DNA from: Anticarsia gemmatalis
Taxonomy: Eukaryota; Arthropoda; Insecta; Lepidoptera; Erebidae
Reading direction: 5' to 3'
NCBI RefSeq assembly: GCF_050436995.1
Contig: NC_134755.1
Span: 4,155,001 to 4,219,000 of the forward strand
DNA: 64,000 bases
Part shown: positions 35,526 through 44,500 of the stretch, one piece after another
Layout of the letters: every line of letters starts with the position of its first letter
Position numbering within the stretch: the first letter of the stretch is position 1
Notes under the pieces: generated by a model
Databases searched by the model: none
The model's input: the letters and a program-made list of their open reading frames with translations, nothing else
What the model was told of the DNA's origin: nothing
Position numbers and translations under genes: made by a program

Positions 35526-36580
35526 GTAAATAGTCAAAGATTAAAAATAAAACACAGCCAAAAATTAAAGCACACAAAAGGAGCGGTGAAAAGTGACAGT
35601 GTTGAAACTTAATAGAATATGTTATAAGCTTAATCCCGTGGATATTTATTTTTCGCTTCTTTGGCCGAGGCACTCGAGATAGACTTATCCTTCACAATTT
35701 ATTGCAGGATCGACTCGCCCAATCTTTTGTTTGGTTTTGCGTTAATTTATTTATTTTACCCTGAATGTGGTCCGTAATTCGTTTAGTCCGTTTTTCAATA
35801 TGTTTTTAAGTTTCTAGGCCCACGTTTTAAGAAATAAATTATACGTATCAATTGATTTCTATGCCATTACAATGGGGTATGAAAACACTCTAAAACGAAA
35901 CTTTACTAACTAAAAATAAACTTATATATTTTAAATTCTCAGATGCCAATTATAAAAACAGCAGCCTGCAAAAGTAGAAAATTCAGTTTGTAAGAAATAG
36001 TATCCAAACGGAAATACCAAAGGTAAAATTATTAACATCCCAAAATACCGCAGAACAGCCCTCTCTTTGTTGATAAACGTACTCATTACTCAAACCCAGT
36101 AAACCAATTTCAAACCATTTCCCAACTAACCTATTTGCAACACAAGCTCTCATTAAAATCCTCTCGTACGTAATCCATGTTATCGCTAAGCTCGCCGAGG
36201 TCAACTAACGCACACCAGATGTACAGTACGAACACAATTATCGACAGACTCAGTCCACTTCAAAGAATATCTCAGATAAAATTGATTGGTCTAGCGTCTG
36301 GTTTCACTCAGATCTATAGTGTAAGGGCACTGGGATATAGGGCTAAGAGTTTGTTGGCCTTGGTTTATAACTAACTGATAAACCGCTGAGCGTATTTATT
36401 AATAAGCCACGGTGTAAGTAACGCGTTTTTTTTCCAATCCGTAGTATAGAATAGCTTTTTTGATGAAACGCTATTTATGTGTATTGATAGAAACACTGTT
36501 TAAAAAATAAAGCCGAAATACCGAGCAAATAAAATAAAATCTGAAATTCACAATAAATTCATAAAATGTTTGACCAATTC
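35526..36580. other. No gene recognised
   Basis: Short frames on both strands near 35983-36374 overlap and lack support. Confidence 0.4.
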
Positions 36581-37190
36581 AGTACCGCGATTCTGTACAA
36601 CTATCGAGTATCAAGTAACGAGTAGCTATCGATAAATTTTGTATGAAAAATTGATCAGCGCCCCTAGCGGATTTTCGCAACAAATATGTTCTTCAATGGC
36701 GCCATTTTCCACCAAACATTAAAATAAAATAAATGTTTTTTTTGCTGGAGCGCACTTAGGGGCAATTCGAAATTCGAATTTCGAAATAAAATATTCTTTC
36801 CATTTTTAATTTTAATAAATTATTTTAATAATCTTTATTGGATATTTTTAGGAAGACGAAGCCAACGAGGCTGAAAAGATATTGTCTCCTTTGCCTGCTT
36901 CAACGTAGAAAAAAAAAGACGCTGATTCTTTTTTTGTGTTGATAATGTTTCGTTGAACAACAATAATTATGATATTTTTATGTTATTGATTTATTTTTAC
37001 TAATACCGTTTAAAGTAGACTACAATTATTATTTATGTGAATAATACCTTTCATGATAATTTTTTATCCACTATATATTATATTTAAAATTAGTTTATAC
37101 ACAATAAGTACCAATAAAATTTTATTTAAAGAACAAATTTTCCGAACGAAGCTTTTTCTCACTTTAAATGTCAAGTTTTCGATACTCGAT
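36581..37190 (+). mobile_element. Family A element, copy 19, split by an insertion
   Basis: The left half (CGCGATTCTGTACAACTATC, AAATTTTGTATGAAAAATTG, core GATCAGCGCCCCTAGCGG) ends near 36690. The right half resumes near 37155 with CACTTTAAATGTCAAGTTTT and CGATACTCGATA. The roughly 460 bp between are AT-rich and include the 20-bp palindrome at 36766-36785. Its ends show no clear inverted repeats or target duplication, so insertion is inferred from the split alone. Confidence 0.65.
36766..36785. repeat. 20-bp perfect palindrome
   Basis: TTCGAAATTCGAATTTCGAA is its own inverted complement. It contains a nested TTCGAA and lies inside the DNA that splits family A copy 19. Confidence 0.85.
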
Positions 37191-37192
37191 AG

Positions 37193-37306
37193 GTCGCGAT
37201 TCTCTGCCGGATTGTTGCCGGTTTCCTAACGAGTAGCTCGATAGCAATGTATGGTATTCGATAGCGTGACGTTAGTATCGAATGTACAGAATCGAGGTAC
37301 AGTTTT
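37193..37306. mobile_element. Family A-like terminal-repeat unit, core missing
   Basis: It starts GTCGCGATTCTCTGCCGG and ends GAATGTACAGAATCGAGGTA with CAG (37304-37306). CGATAGC and TATCGA repeats lie between, but there is no GATCAGCGCC core. It abuts copy 19, again giving a full copy next to a core-less one. Confidence 0.55.
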
Positions 37307-37829
37307 CAGTTGTTAGTGGTAGTGTTACATTTCGAATATAAGCTTATCTTTTCTAACGAAACTTAAGTCCTGCACAAGCAACAAATTCAACACGACGCCA
37401 TGCGTCTACATGCAAAAGTAATAACAAATCTAAGTAAAAAGAAACTTGCGCTCGGCCGCTTCTCCGCTCATATGCTCATTTCCTTTAGCGTAGACCCACT
37501 AAGAATCGCTTCGTTTCTAAGTTCTACCTGTAGTACACGCCATTCAATTTTGTGTGTCTGAATATAGCAGCAAGCCGCTGCACAGAAGACGACAAAAAAA
37601 GAGAACTAGAATGGAGAACTCACATCAATGACGTCTCATACATTTCCTCACGCGCGTACATGCATAGAATACGAGGAAGATTGATCGTCGTTCAGTTTTT
37701 GCGTTACGTCTCAAATAGGACATCACTTCAGCTCCATATGAACTTATCCTAACGTCATGAACTCGACATAGTAATAGTATCACATGAGCCAAATACTTCG
37801 CTTATTACATTCGCAAATACTACTTATGT
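37307..37829. other. Locally G+C-richer DNA, unassigned
   Basis: 37370-37760 is visibly less AT-rich than its surroundings and includes GCTCGGCCGCTTCTCCGCTC. No frame with splice context was found. It may be an unrecognised repeat. Confidence 0.3.
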
Positions 37830-38098
37830 CGCTCCTTGAATACAAAAGGGCCACAACTCAAAAAAAAATGAAAATCGTTTTATTGCAAAAATGACACCTG
37901 AACCACCTATATTTTATAGTTAAAAAAAAACCCCCATCATTTTTGCTTATATTATGGCTGAACTGACTTACTGCCCTTTTTGCATTAGCTCACTTTGACA
38001 GGTAATGTCAGTGCAAAACAGCCGCTTTATGAGTTACGCCCGAAAATTTTACGCAAACGCACGTCAGTTGCGTGAAAAAGTGCCTCAATCCAAAATAT

Positions 38099-38338
38099 GT
38101 CTGTGTTGGATGCAAAATATCAGGTAAGTGTGATTATATTTTACCATACAAAACTGCCATATTTTGGAAAATGTCCTTTTTGCATTCAAACATTAGTATT
38201 TGTTATTTTTTATTTTGTAATACAAAATTGCCATATTTGAAATACGTCCTTTTTGCAATCCAATATTAGTTAAGTATAGTTATATTTTATAATATATCAG
38301 TAGCATATTTTGAAATACGTCCCTTTTGCATTAAATTA
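38099..38338 (+). repeat. 73-bp tandem repeat, about three units
   Basis: Units begin at 38099, 38173, 38246 and 38319 (partial). Each has GTCCTTTTTGCATT-like starts, then TTAGT.AAGT.T..TTATATTTTA and a CCATATTTTGAAATAC-like end. The unit start is the motif mirrored near both ends of the 37830-40070 element, so the array multiplies a presumed end-recognition sequence. Confidence 0.7.
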
Positions 38339-38488
38339 TTGTGGAATAAATAATCATTTTTAGCGTGCTAGAATGGGAAGGCCAGAAATATGACCGTTTG
38401 GCATGATTATAAATTTAGTTTTCGTTACAATTTTAAAAATAAAATAATACATTTTGATGCAGGCAAAGGCAAGAGGCACCCTTTCCTT

Positions 38489-39518
38489 TCAAATTCCTCT
38501 TTCAGGGGCAATATCCGACCAGTCCTTTTCAAATGCGTCTAGGTCATCCCGCCATCTCCATTTAAGTCTCCCGCGTCTGCTATTACCATCTTCTGGCATC
38601 CAGTTGGTAGATATGCGGGCCCACCTTTCCGAATGCATGTGGATAATGTGGCCGGCTTAGTTCCATTTCAGCCAGGCGGTCTTCTCCCCTACATCGGCTA
38701 TGCGAGTTTGGGAGCGCAGTATAGAATTTCGGACGTGATTTGTTCTTTTGACGCATAATATACTACGCTCCATCGCCCTCTGGCTCTTTCTGGTTTTCCG
38801 TAAGGGACCATGTTTGGGCAGCGTAGGTAAGGACGGGTAGTAGGTATAAACATGTCGACGAGCTTTCACTTCAGTGACAGTGGAAGGTTACCCTTCATTA
38901 GCTCTTTTCTGGACCAGGATCTCTTTCAGGCACTTGTGACACGTTTGTCCAACTCTTTGTCCCGTCGGTTGTTAAAAGAGGTTATCTGGCTCAAGTAAGT
39001 GTACTCGTCGACATAGTGTATGACGTGCCCGCCTACCTCGACCCTACGTTTTGTGTTGTTGGTCATAACCTGGGTTTTTGTACGGTTCTTACTTAGTCCA
39101 ATCTGAAGGCTTGCCGTGCTCAGATCTTTGAGCATTGATTCGAGTTCCGATGCCGAAAATAGAAAGAGGACTATGTCGTCTACAAAACAAAGGTTTGTTA
39201 ACTGTTTACCACTAACAACTATGCTTTTGATTGCCATAACACCGCCAGGCTCGTGTACGCAGTGCTGGTAAATAATTTGAGAGATAGCGGGTCTCCCTGT
39301 TTCACGCTTCTTTGGATTTGGAATGATATTGTTGTCTATTGCTTTGATGAGTTTGATGAATGAAGGTTCGACTCTACATAGTATCTTTAAGTAGGATTTG
39401 GATAGAGTGATGATTCTATGGCGGAATGAGTAATGCTGGCAAAAGCTTTGGAATAATCCACGAATGCTAAATATAAAGGCTTATAAAACTCAAAAACCTT
39501 TTCTATTATCTTATTTCT
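38489..39518 (-). pseudogene. RTE-like non-LTR reverse transcriptase, C-terminal part, frameshifted
   Basis: Read right to left in order: EKVFEFYKPLYLAFVDYSKAF (39441-39503; shown region gives LAFVDYSKAF of RT domain 3), an internal stop and frame change near 39360, VKQGDPLSLKLF (about 39270-39305), another frame change, then NLCFVDDIVLFLFSA (catalytic Asp pair, near 39150-39190), KTQVMTN, YVDEYTYLSQITSF, a break near 38926, and MERSILCVKRTNHVRN, TRIADVGEKTAWLKW, GHIIHMHSERWARIS. It ends with RRGRLKWRWRDDLDAFEKDW and a stop at 38489-38491. This order is typical of the RTE-type RT often annotated in insects as craniofacial development protein 2-like. The endonuclease and N-terminal RT are absent. 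At least three frame breaks make it non-functional. Confidence 0.88.
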
Positions 39519-40070
39519 TTAATACTCCTGCTGCACTCAGTCTACTCGTCACGTTACCCATTGATTAATAATGATGATTGATGTTTAATTTTACTAAATA
39601 ATAAAAGTTACGCACAAAGTAGATCTCAATAATTTTACTTACTTAATAAAAAGTTAAGATTTTTTAATTTAGATTGTTTAATACAATGTTTTCCTGGTCC
39701 ATTAAGTTATGGTTTTACTTAGTAATTATTATTAAACTTTTTGATACGGTTTTTTTACCAAAAAAGTACAATTAACCATTTTTATTTGTAAAACTGTGTT
39801 TAAATTTTGACATATTTTTCATAATACTGGTTCAAATTTTGAATGCAAAAGGGACTTATATGCTTTTTTCTTTTAATAGGTAACATCTATTACAAAGTTT
39901 ATTTTGTAGATAGATAGAGCTAAAAAATACGCATCTAATGATATATTAACATCTTACATTTAATAAATAAATATATGAAATATTATAAAAAAACAGTTTC
40001 AAAAATTTGTTTTGGCTCTCCTATAAAATTTATAGATTTCGATTTGTGGCCCTTTTGTATTGAAGGAGCG

Positions 40071-40749
40071 ATGTATGCGACTAGTGTTCAAGTATTACAT
40101 AGTATTTATGTCAAGATTAGGAGTTCAGGATTTAAGAGCTTTTATTTTTTCTTCAGTTTCCATTGAGCTGAGTAATTTTACTTTTTTATAAAAAAGTTGT
40201 TCCTTCATTTAGTCTTCACAATGCCTTATTATGTTCAACTGAAATTTCTTGATAACAGAAATTATTTGCAATGGTTTTTGGAAATCCAGACAAAAAACAA
40301 CCTTTCTCATTTTACTGTATTTTTATTTCGTATGACTAAAACAATGTCGAAAACTACTTTCGGCATCAGCGTAGATTATTTGAATAAATACGACAATTTA
40401 TCCAGATTTTATAAAATTAAACCAAATACCTATCTGTCAGTATCTAGCTTTCTCACAAACTGCTTACACAGAAACGGGAAGCAGTAACGTCACATCCAAT
40501 ATCAAAAACATCCCCACCATTAAGATAAGAAAACGAAAGTATCGGGTTCCGTATAATGAGTTCCTTGGTCGTTACCAATTAATTGGGAACTATTGTCAGA
40601 CCCATATGGAACTGTTTTACTAGAAACCGCCTATTCAATACCGTTGATAACATCTGAGTAGGAACTGGTAATTTAGGAATGGGGTAGTTTCATTTTATTT
40701 ATTTAATTAATTGTTTTTTTATCATTAGTATCCTTTAGATGACCGATTC
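40071..40749. other. No gene recognised
   Basis: A 96-codon frame (40197-40487) has AT-driven composition and no splice context; it is not called. Confidence 0.4.
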
Positions 40750-40802
40750 TTTGATACAAGCTTGTTGATCGCGAAGTCTTGTGTCCAGTTCCCGGGCCCC
40801 AT
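40750..40802 (+). repeat. SINE head fragment
   Basis: GATCGCGAAGTCTTGTGTCC followed by AGTTCCCGGGCC resembles the B-box region GGTCTTGGGTTCGATTCCCGGG of lepidopteran tRNA-derived SINEs. It is only a scrap. Confidence 0.4.
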
Positions 40803-41129
40803 GAAGTGATGTTCAGGTTTAAGACATACTTAATAGCTTCCGATTACATACGTTTTAATTAATAAGGCAGGAAATTGCTTAATTAATATTAAGTTTCATA
40901 ACTATACATTCTATCCTCATATTTTAAATATACAAAAAGTCTAAAATCTAAAATGCAAATGTAAGCCTTCAGGGAAATACGGATGATGTCGCGTTTGTTC
41001 TGTGGCATTTACTTGATTAAAAAGAGAAAATTTCTTGAAATATCGATTCTAGCTATATTATCTTTTTCTATGTTCTATTTCTATACTCGATACTTCCTGG
41101 GTTATATTTTACTAATCTCTCTCGAAAAT

Positions 41130-41295
41130 CAGTAGCGCGATTTTTTTGCACTATCAAACAACGACAATCAACTAGCAATCGATAAATTTTGTATACAATC
41201 CTCTAGCGGGCGCCGTTGGAACTATTTTTGCAGCACATTTTAAATGCCAAGCTCTCCCCTACTCGATACAAATACAAGCGTAATCACGCTACAGT
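41130..41295 (+). mobile_element. Family A element, copy 20
   Basis: CAGTAGCGCGATTTTTTTGC on the left and TAATCACGCTACAG on the right bound a 165-bp copy. The core is shortened to CCTCTAGCGGGCGCCG and is followed by TTGGAACTATTTTTGCAGCA, TTTTAAATGCCAAGCTCTC and TACTCGATA. It is near-complete and old. Confidence 0.85.
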
Positions 41296-41519
41296 ACTTC
41301 AGGCACCCAAAGTTACGACAAAACTCGCAAACAAATACTGAAATCAAACAGACGTAAACTTCCGTAGTAACCTGAAAAAACACGAAAGTACTACATAACT
41401 TATCTTAGTGATGTATCGACTTATTCCGGTATAATAAATCGAGCTACGTATTATAAATATACGATAATGTTACTATTTCAATTCGTGTACTACTACAGTC
41501 GATATTTGGGTTATTAGTG

Positions 41520-41745
41520 ACTAGCTCTTGGCCGCAGCTCCGTCTATTAGGACTATGGTTATATGGCTAATTTCCCCGCATTCAATACGCCTTCGGAAGA
41601 TAGGTGATCCTATGTCCTTTCTCGCGTCTTTAGTTATCTTTGTACAAAATTTCATCTGAACCAGTTCAGCGGTTTAAGCATGAAGAAGAGACAGGCAGAC
41701 GGAGGTACATTCGCTTTTATTTCAATTAGATGAGATTATAAAGTG
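41520..41745 (+). repeat. Lepidopteran dispersed repeat, good copy
   Basis: TTGGCCGCAGCTCCGTC, CCTATGTCCTTTCTCGCGTC, TTATCTTTGTACAAAATTTC, ATCTGAACCAGTTCAGCGGT, TTAAGCATGAAGAAGAGACA and GGCAGACGGAGGTACATTCG follow the order of a very common lepidopteran repeat. There is no open frame. Confidence 0.7.
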
Positions 41746-41974
41746 TGGACGATTCAGCAATAAAATATGTATCATACTCAAGTAGTTTTATTGTATGTTA
41801 ATATCTCACGAGTTTTATTATAGAGTGTTCATTTTAATAAAATTTTATGATGCACTATGTTTTTAAATTGCCTCGGTAATACTGAATATATAGTTAATTG
41901 ATATAATGTTTGGCTGCCAAGTTTGATAAAGAATCGTATTAGCAACAACCCATACATATTTATGTGTTCATTGC

Positions 41975-42140
41975 CTTGCTTCCGCCCGCAACTTTGTCCG
42001 GATGAAAAGATGTTCCGTAGTAAAAAGTACACAACGTGTAAATCTAGGTTATAAAATTAAATTTCATTATAACTGTTCAGTAGTTTTTTCGTGAAAGAGT
42101 ACCAAACACCCTTACAAATTTCACTTTTATAATATTAGTA
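41975..42140 (+). repeat. Lepidopteran dispersed repeat, related copy
   Basis: TTCCGCCCGCAACTTTGTCC, GTAGTAAAAAGTACACAACG, AAATTTCATTATAACTGTTC, AGTAGTTTTTTCGTGAAAGA and TTTTATAATATTAGTAAAAT. The TATAATATTAGTA end is the hallmark of this group. It lies in the same orientation 230 bp from the 41520 copy, and 150 bp beyond the stop of the candidate exon on the opposite strand. Confidence 0.75.
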
Positions 42141-42291
42141 AAATAATATCCGGTGTATTGAATATAACTTTTCAAACTCTACCAATATCTTGAAAATAAA
42201 AAGGCTATCTACATTGTAAGAGTTTTTTTAGCCCTAAATTATACGTTATTAATGAAGAGTCACTCACTTTCCTCAAAGACGTAAATCCCGG

Positions 42292-42488
42292 TTAAAAGGC
42301 GCGGCTCAACGCACTATGTTTCACTTTGCAGAGGCCAATAGCCCTTTCAACTATTTTATCATAATACAGCGGTAATCCTTCCTCCCGGAGGACTTTCATC
42401 GCTCGCCTCAGACGATAAGCTTCAGCTAATAATTTTTCTTTCTCCACGAGATTCGGATTATCGTATTTTTTTGTTCCCACTGCCGTTT
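42292..42488 (-). CDS. Candidate last coding exon of an unrecognised gene
   Basis: On the minus strand an acceptor TTTTATGATTAG precedes position 42488. The open frame reads ETAVGTKKYDNPNLVEKEK at the start, then LLAEAYRLRRAMKVLREEGL, and ends VKHSALSRAF with a TAA at 42292-42294. The middle is rich in Arg, Lys, Glu and Leu, likely helical, and contains varied codons of higher G+C than the surroundings, unlike AT-driven chance frames. No family is recognised. An internal ATG (42480) could instead start a 62-residue protein. The acceptor's pyrimidine tract is weak. It may be a 3'-terminal exon, a small gene, or a relic from a transposon protein. Confidence 0.45.
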
Positions 42489-44404
42489 CTAATCATAAAA
42501 TTATTTTAATACTAGTGTTGAGTAAGTAATGGATGTACATCCTTGGAAAAAACCTTTTTTAACACTTTAAATAAATAAATAACTTTGATTAATACGTTGC
42601 AAGTTCGATGAACTTTTTCCAGTGAACGAACGAGTTAGCACCCGAAGGTTCTAGAAATAGTATTTTGGACGAAAAAATTCATAGCGGACAAAATATATTT
42701 GTTAATAAATAAAGACTAAATTAATTTATCTTTGTATTTTTCTAAAAGTTGGGAATGTCGAATTCGAAGCCAAATTGATCCCTTAAATACGACTTCTCAA
42801 CTTATTTAACGCTCTTAATATATTAAGACCTATATGTATTTTTTTTTTGTAAACTTTGTCGACTAGTAAATATTATTTTAAACGCCGCTTTTACATTTTA
42901 CTGGGGTCAATTCGACGACTAATAAAATCCAATGTTTAAGGCGACTGAAAATTATTACAAACTCTGCGTACTAACTATTCCTGAGGCTTGTGGGCTGGGC
43001 GTAGGTACATTTTATCTATAAATTCGCCGGTTTTCTCTTTTTATTATGCTCTCCGAAAAATATACTGATTTAATTAATATATTTATATACTATTTCCCAC
43101 GGGGGCGTGATTAAATAAATTATTCTGACAACATTGTGGTTTAGTTACAGTGGATAACCCACCTGTCAAATGAAAAACGGGTAAAACCACTGCCTACTCA
43201 CTAGTATGTGGGCATATTGCCAAAATACGGGTCATTGAGCTTCCCAAATATTTAACTACAAAGTTCAGAGCGTTTTGGCAATCACAATATGTTAGAGTTC
43301 GTATTTTTTTACAATATCTACATATGGCAAGATGTCTGATGTTTGATAAATTCACAATCCTCTTCATACGTAAATTATTATTTCTTAATATGTAATGTCT
43401 TGGTCCTTTGATGCACTAAATAATGTGTACACTTGGTGCATAAAACGATCATGACATGATCATGATTATGATGATATAGAATTTTAGATTTGCGTTTAGA
43501 AATTTGAATTTAATTCTGCACTAAAATGTATGTTTAGAATGTCAAAAGCTAATAAATGTAATAGATCCCTAGATCCACTACATACATAATATGTTGTAAC
43601 GGGATACTGATTGAATTAAAAATATTTAGTATTCATTAGTATATTTTTAAGTTATAAGTCACGAAATCGGTTTAAATAACAAAAACGTTCCTCTTTAAAT
43701 TCTTATAAAATCTACGACAAATACTGTAAAAGTGCTGAATGTTTAATAATAAAATCTTCAGATTTTCCCATTAGCACGAACTGGCGTTGACTCTTTAGCT
43801 GTTACGTTGCCTTTCTCTTTTTAATCCCAAGATCGTTATGGAAATTTATCTTAGTTGGGAAAGCTTGGCGTATTCTGTTCCTTGAACGGCGGCCTTGAAT
43901 ACAAATGATTTAATGCGTATGTCCAGACGTTATGATAGAAGGACGTTAGCATTATTATGGGAGACGTTCTCCAGACGTTTTGTATAAATGATGTTCATGT
44001 CGTGCATACAGCGACGCTTTTAAAAGTATTAGTAGTTGGTCGTGAAAAGAAGCTATTTTTATCTTAGAATTTCTTGCTTTTTATGTTTTAAAATGGTTAT
44101 GAGGATGTCATAAAGATTCTGGATATAAAAATAATTTAGAAGATTTTTGTCTCTGCCTAACTCTATAGGTAAAAGGCATGATAAATTTTGGATAATGGAA
44201 AGAAATTTGTATACATATAATGTTATTTAAATTTTTGCCTGTTTTGACATCTTTAATGCACGGATATCATCGCGCAGTAATGCATAATTTACGTTTCACT
44301 TGAGGATTAAGTCGGGCCGCGGTAAATATTGTATGGCAGTGTTAAGCTCTGTAGTATATTAAATTATTATCAGTATGTTCTTCAAAAAAGTGTGTAAACA
44401 CTTC
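42489..44404. other. No gene recognised
   Basis: About 1.9 kb. If the 42292 exon is real, this is its upstream intron on the minus strand. An ATCATG-rich simple palindromic stretch lies at 43447-43466. Confidence 0.4.
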
Positions 44405-44500
44405 AGAATAGTAGCCCGAATTTGGTAGCGTGACGGTTAATGGCTGACTAACATTGGTGATAGCGAAACGTGGGTTTATCTCATCCGCCTCTGCCTAAAA
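44405..44500 (+). repeat. SINE body fragment
   Basis: GCCCGAATTTGGTAGCGTGA, CGGTTAATGGCTGACTAACA and CATCCGCCTCTGCCTAAAAT resemble the body of the SINE at 35283 and the 57285 fragment (GAGTTGGTAACGTGCC...). The head is absent. Confidence 0.45.

Larger units (their letters stand above)
37830..40070. mobile_element. 2.24-kb element with 30-bp terminal inverted repeats
   Basis: The first 30 bp (37830-37859, starting CGCTCCTTGAATACAAAAGG) match the inverted complement of the last 30 bp (40041-40070) at 28 positions. ATGT flanks both ends (37826-37829, 40071-40074), a possible 4-bp target duplication. A motif near AATGCAAAAGGG recurs inside in mirror symmetry: reversed at 37974, 38176, 38248 and 38322 on the left, forward at 39838 on the right, as expected for subterminal transposase sites. 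No transposase frame is visible. The interior holds a 73-bp tandem array and a reverse-transcriptase pseudogene, so the element is non-autonomous and carries a nested retrotransposon. Confidence 0.65.

Noticed and set aside
38113..38123. CAG|GTAAGTG, ratchet-like junction
   Set aside because: It has no pyrimidine tract and lies within the 73-bp tandem array of a mobile element.
38454..38660. Plus-strand frame over the retrotransposon
   Set aside because: It is the antisense shadow of the RTE reverse-transcriptase tail read on the minus strand.
39868..39893. Pyrimidine tract, AATAG and GTAACA
   Set aside because: The donor half (GTAACA) is weak and the site lies in a mobile element.
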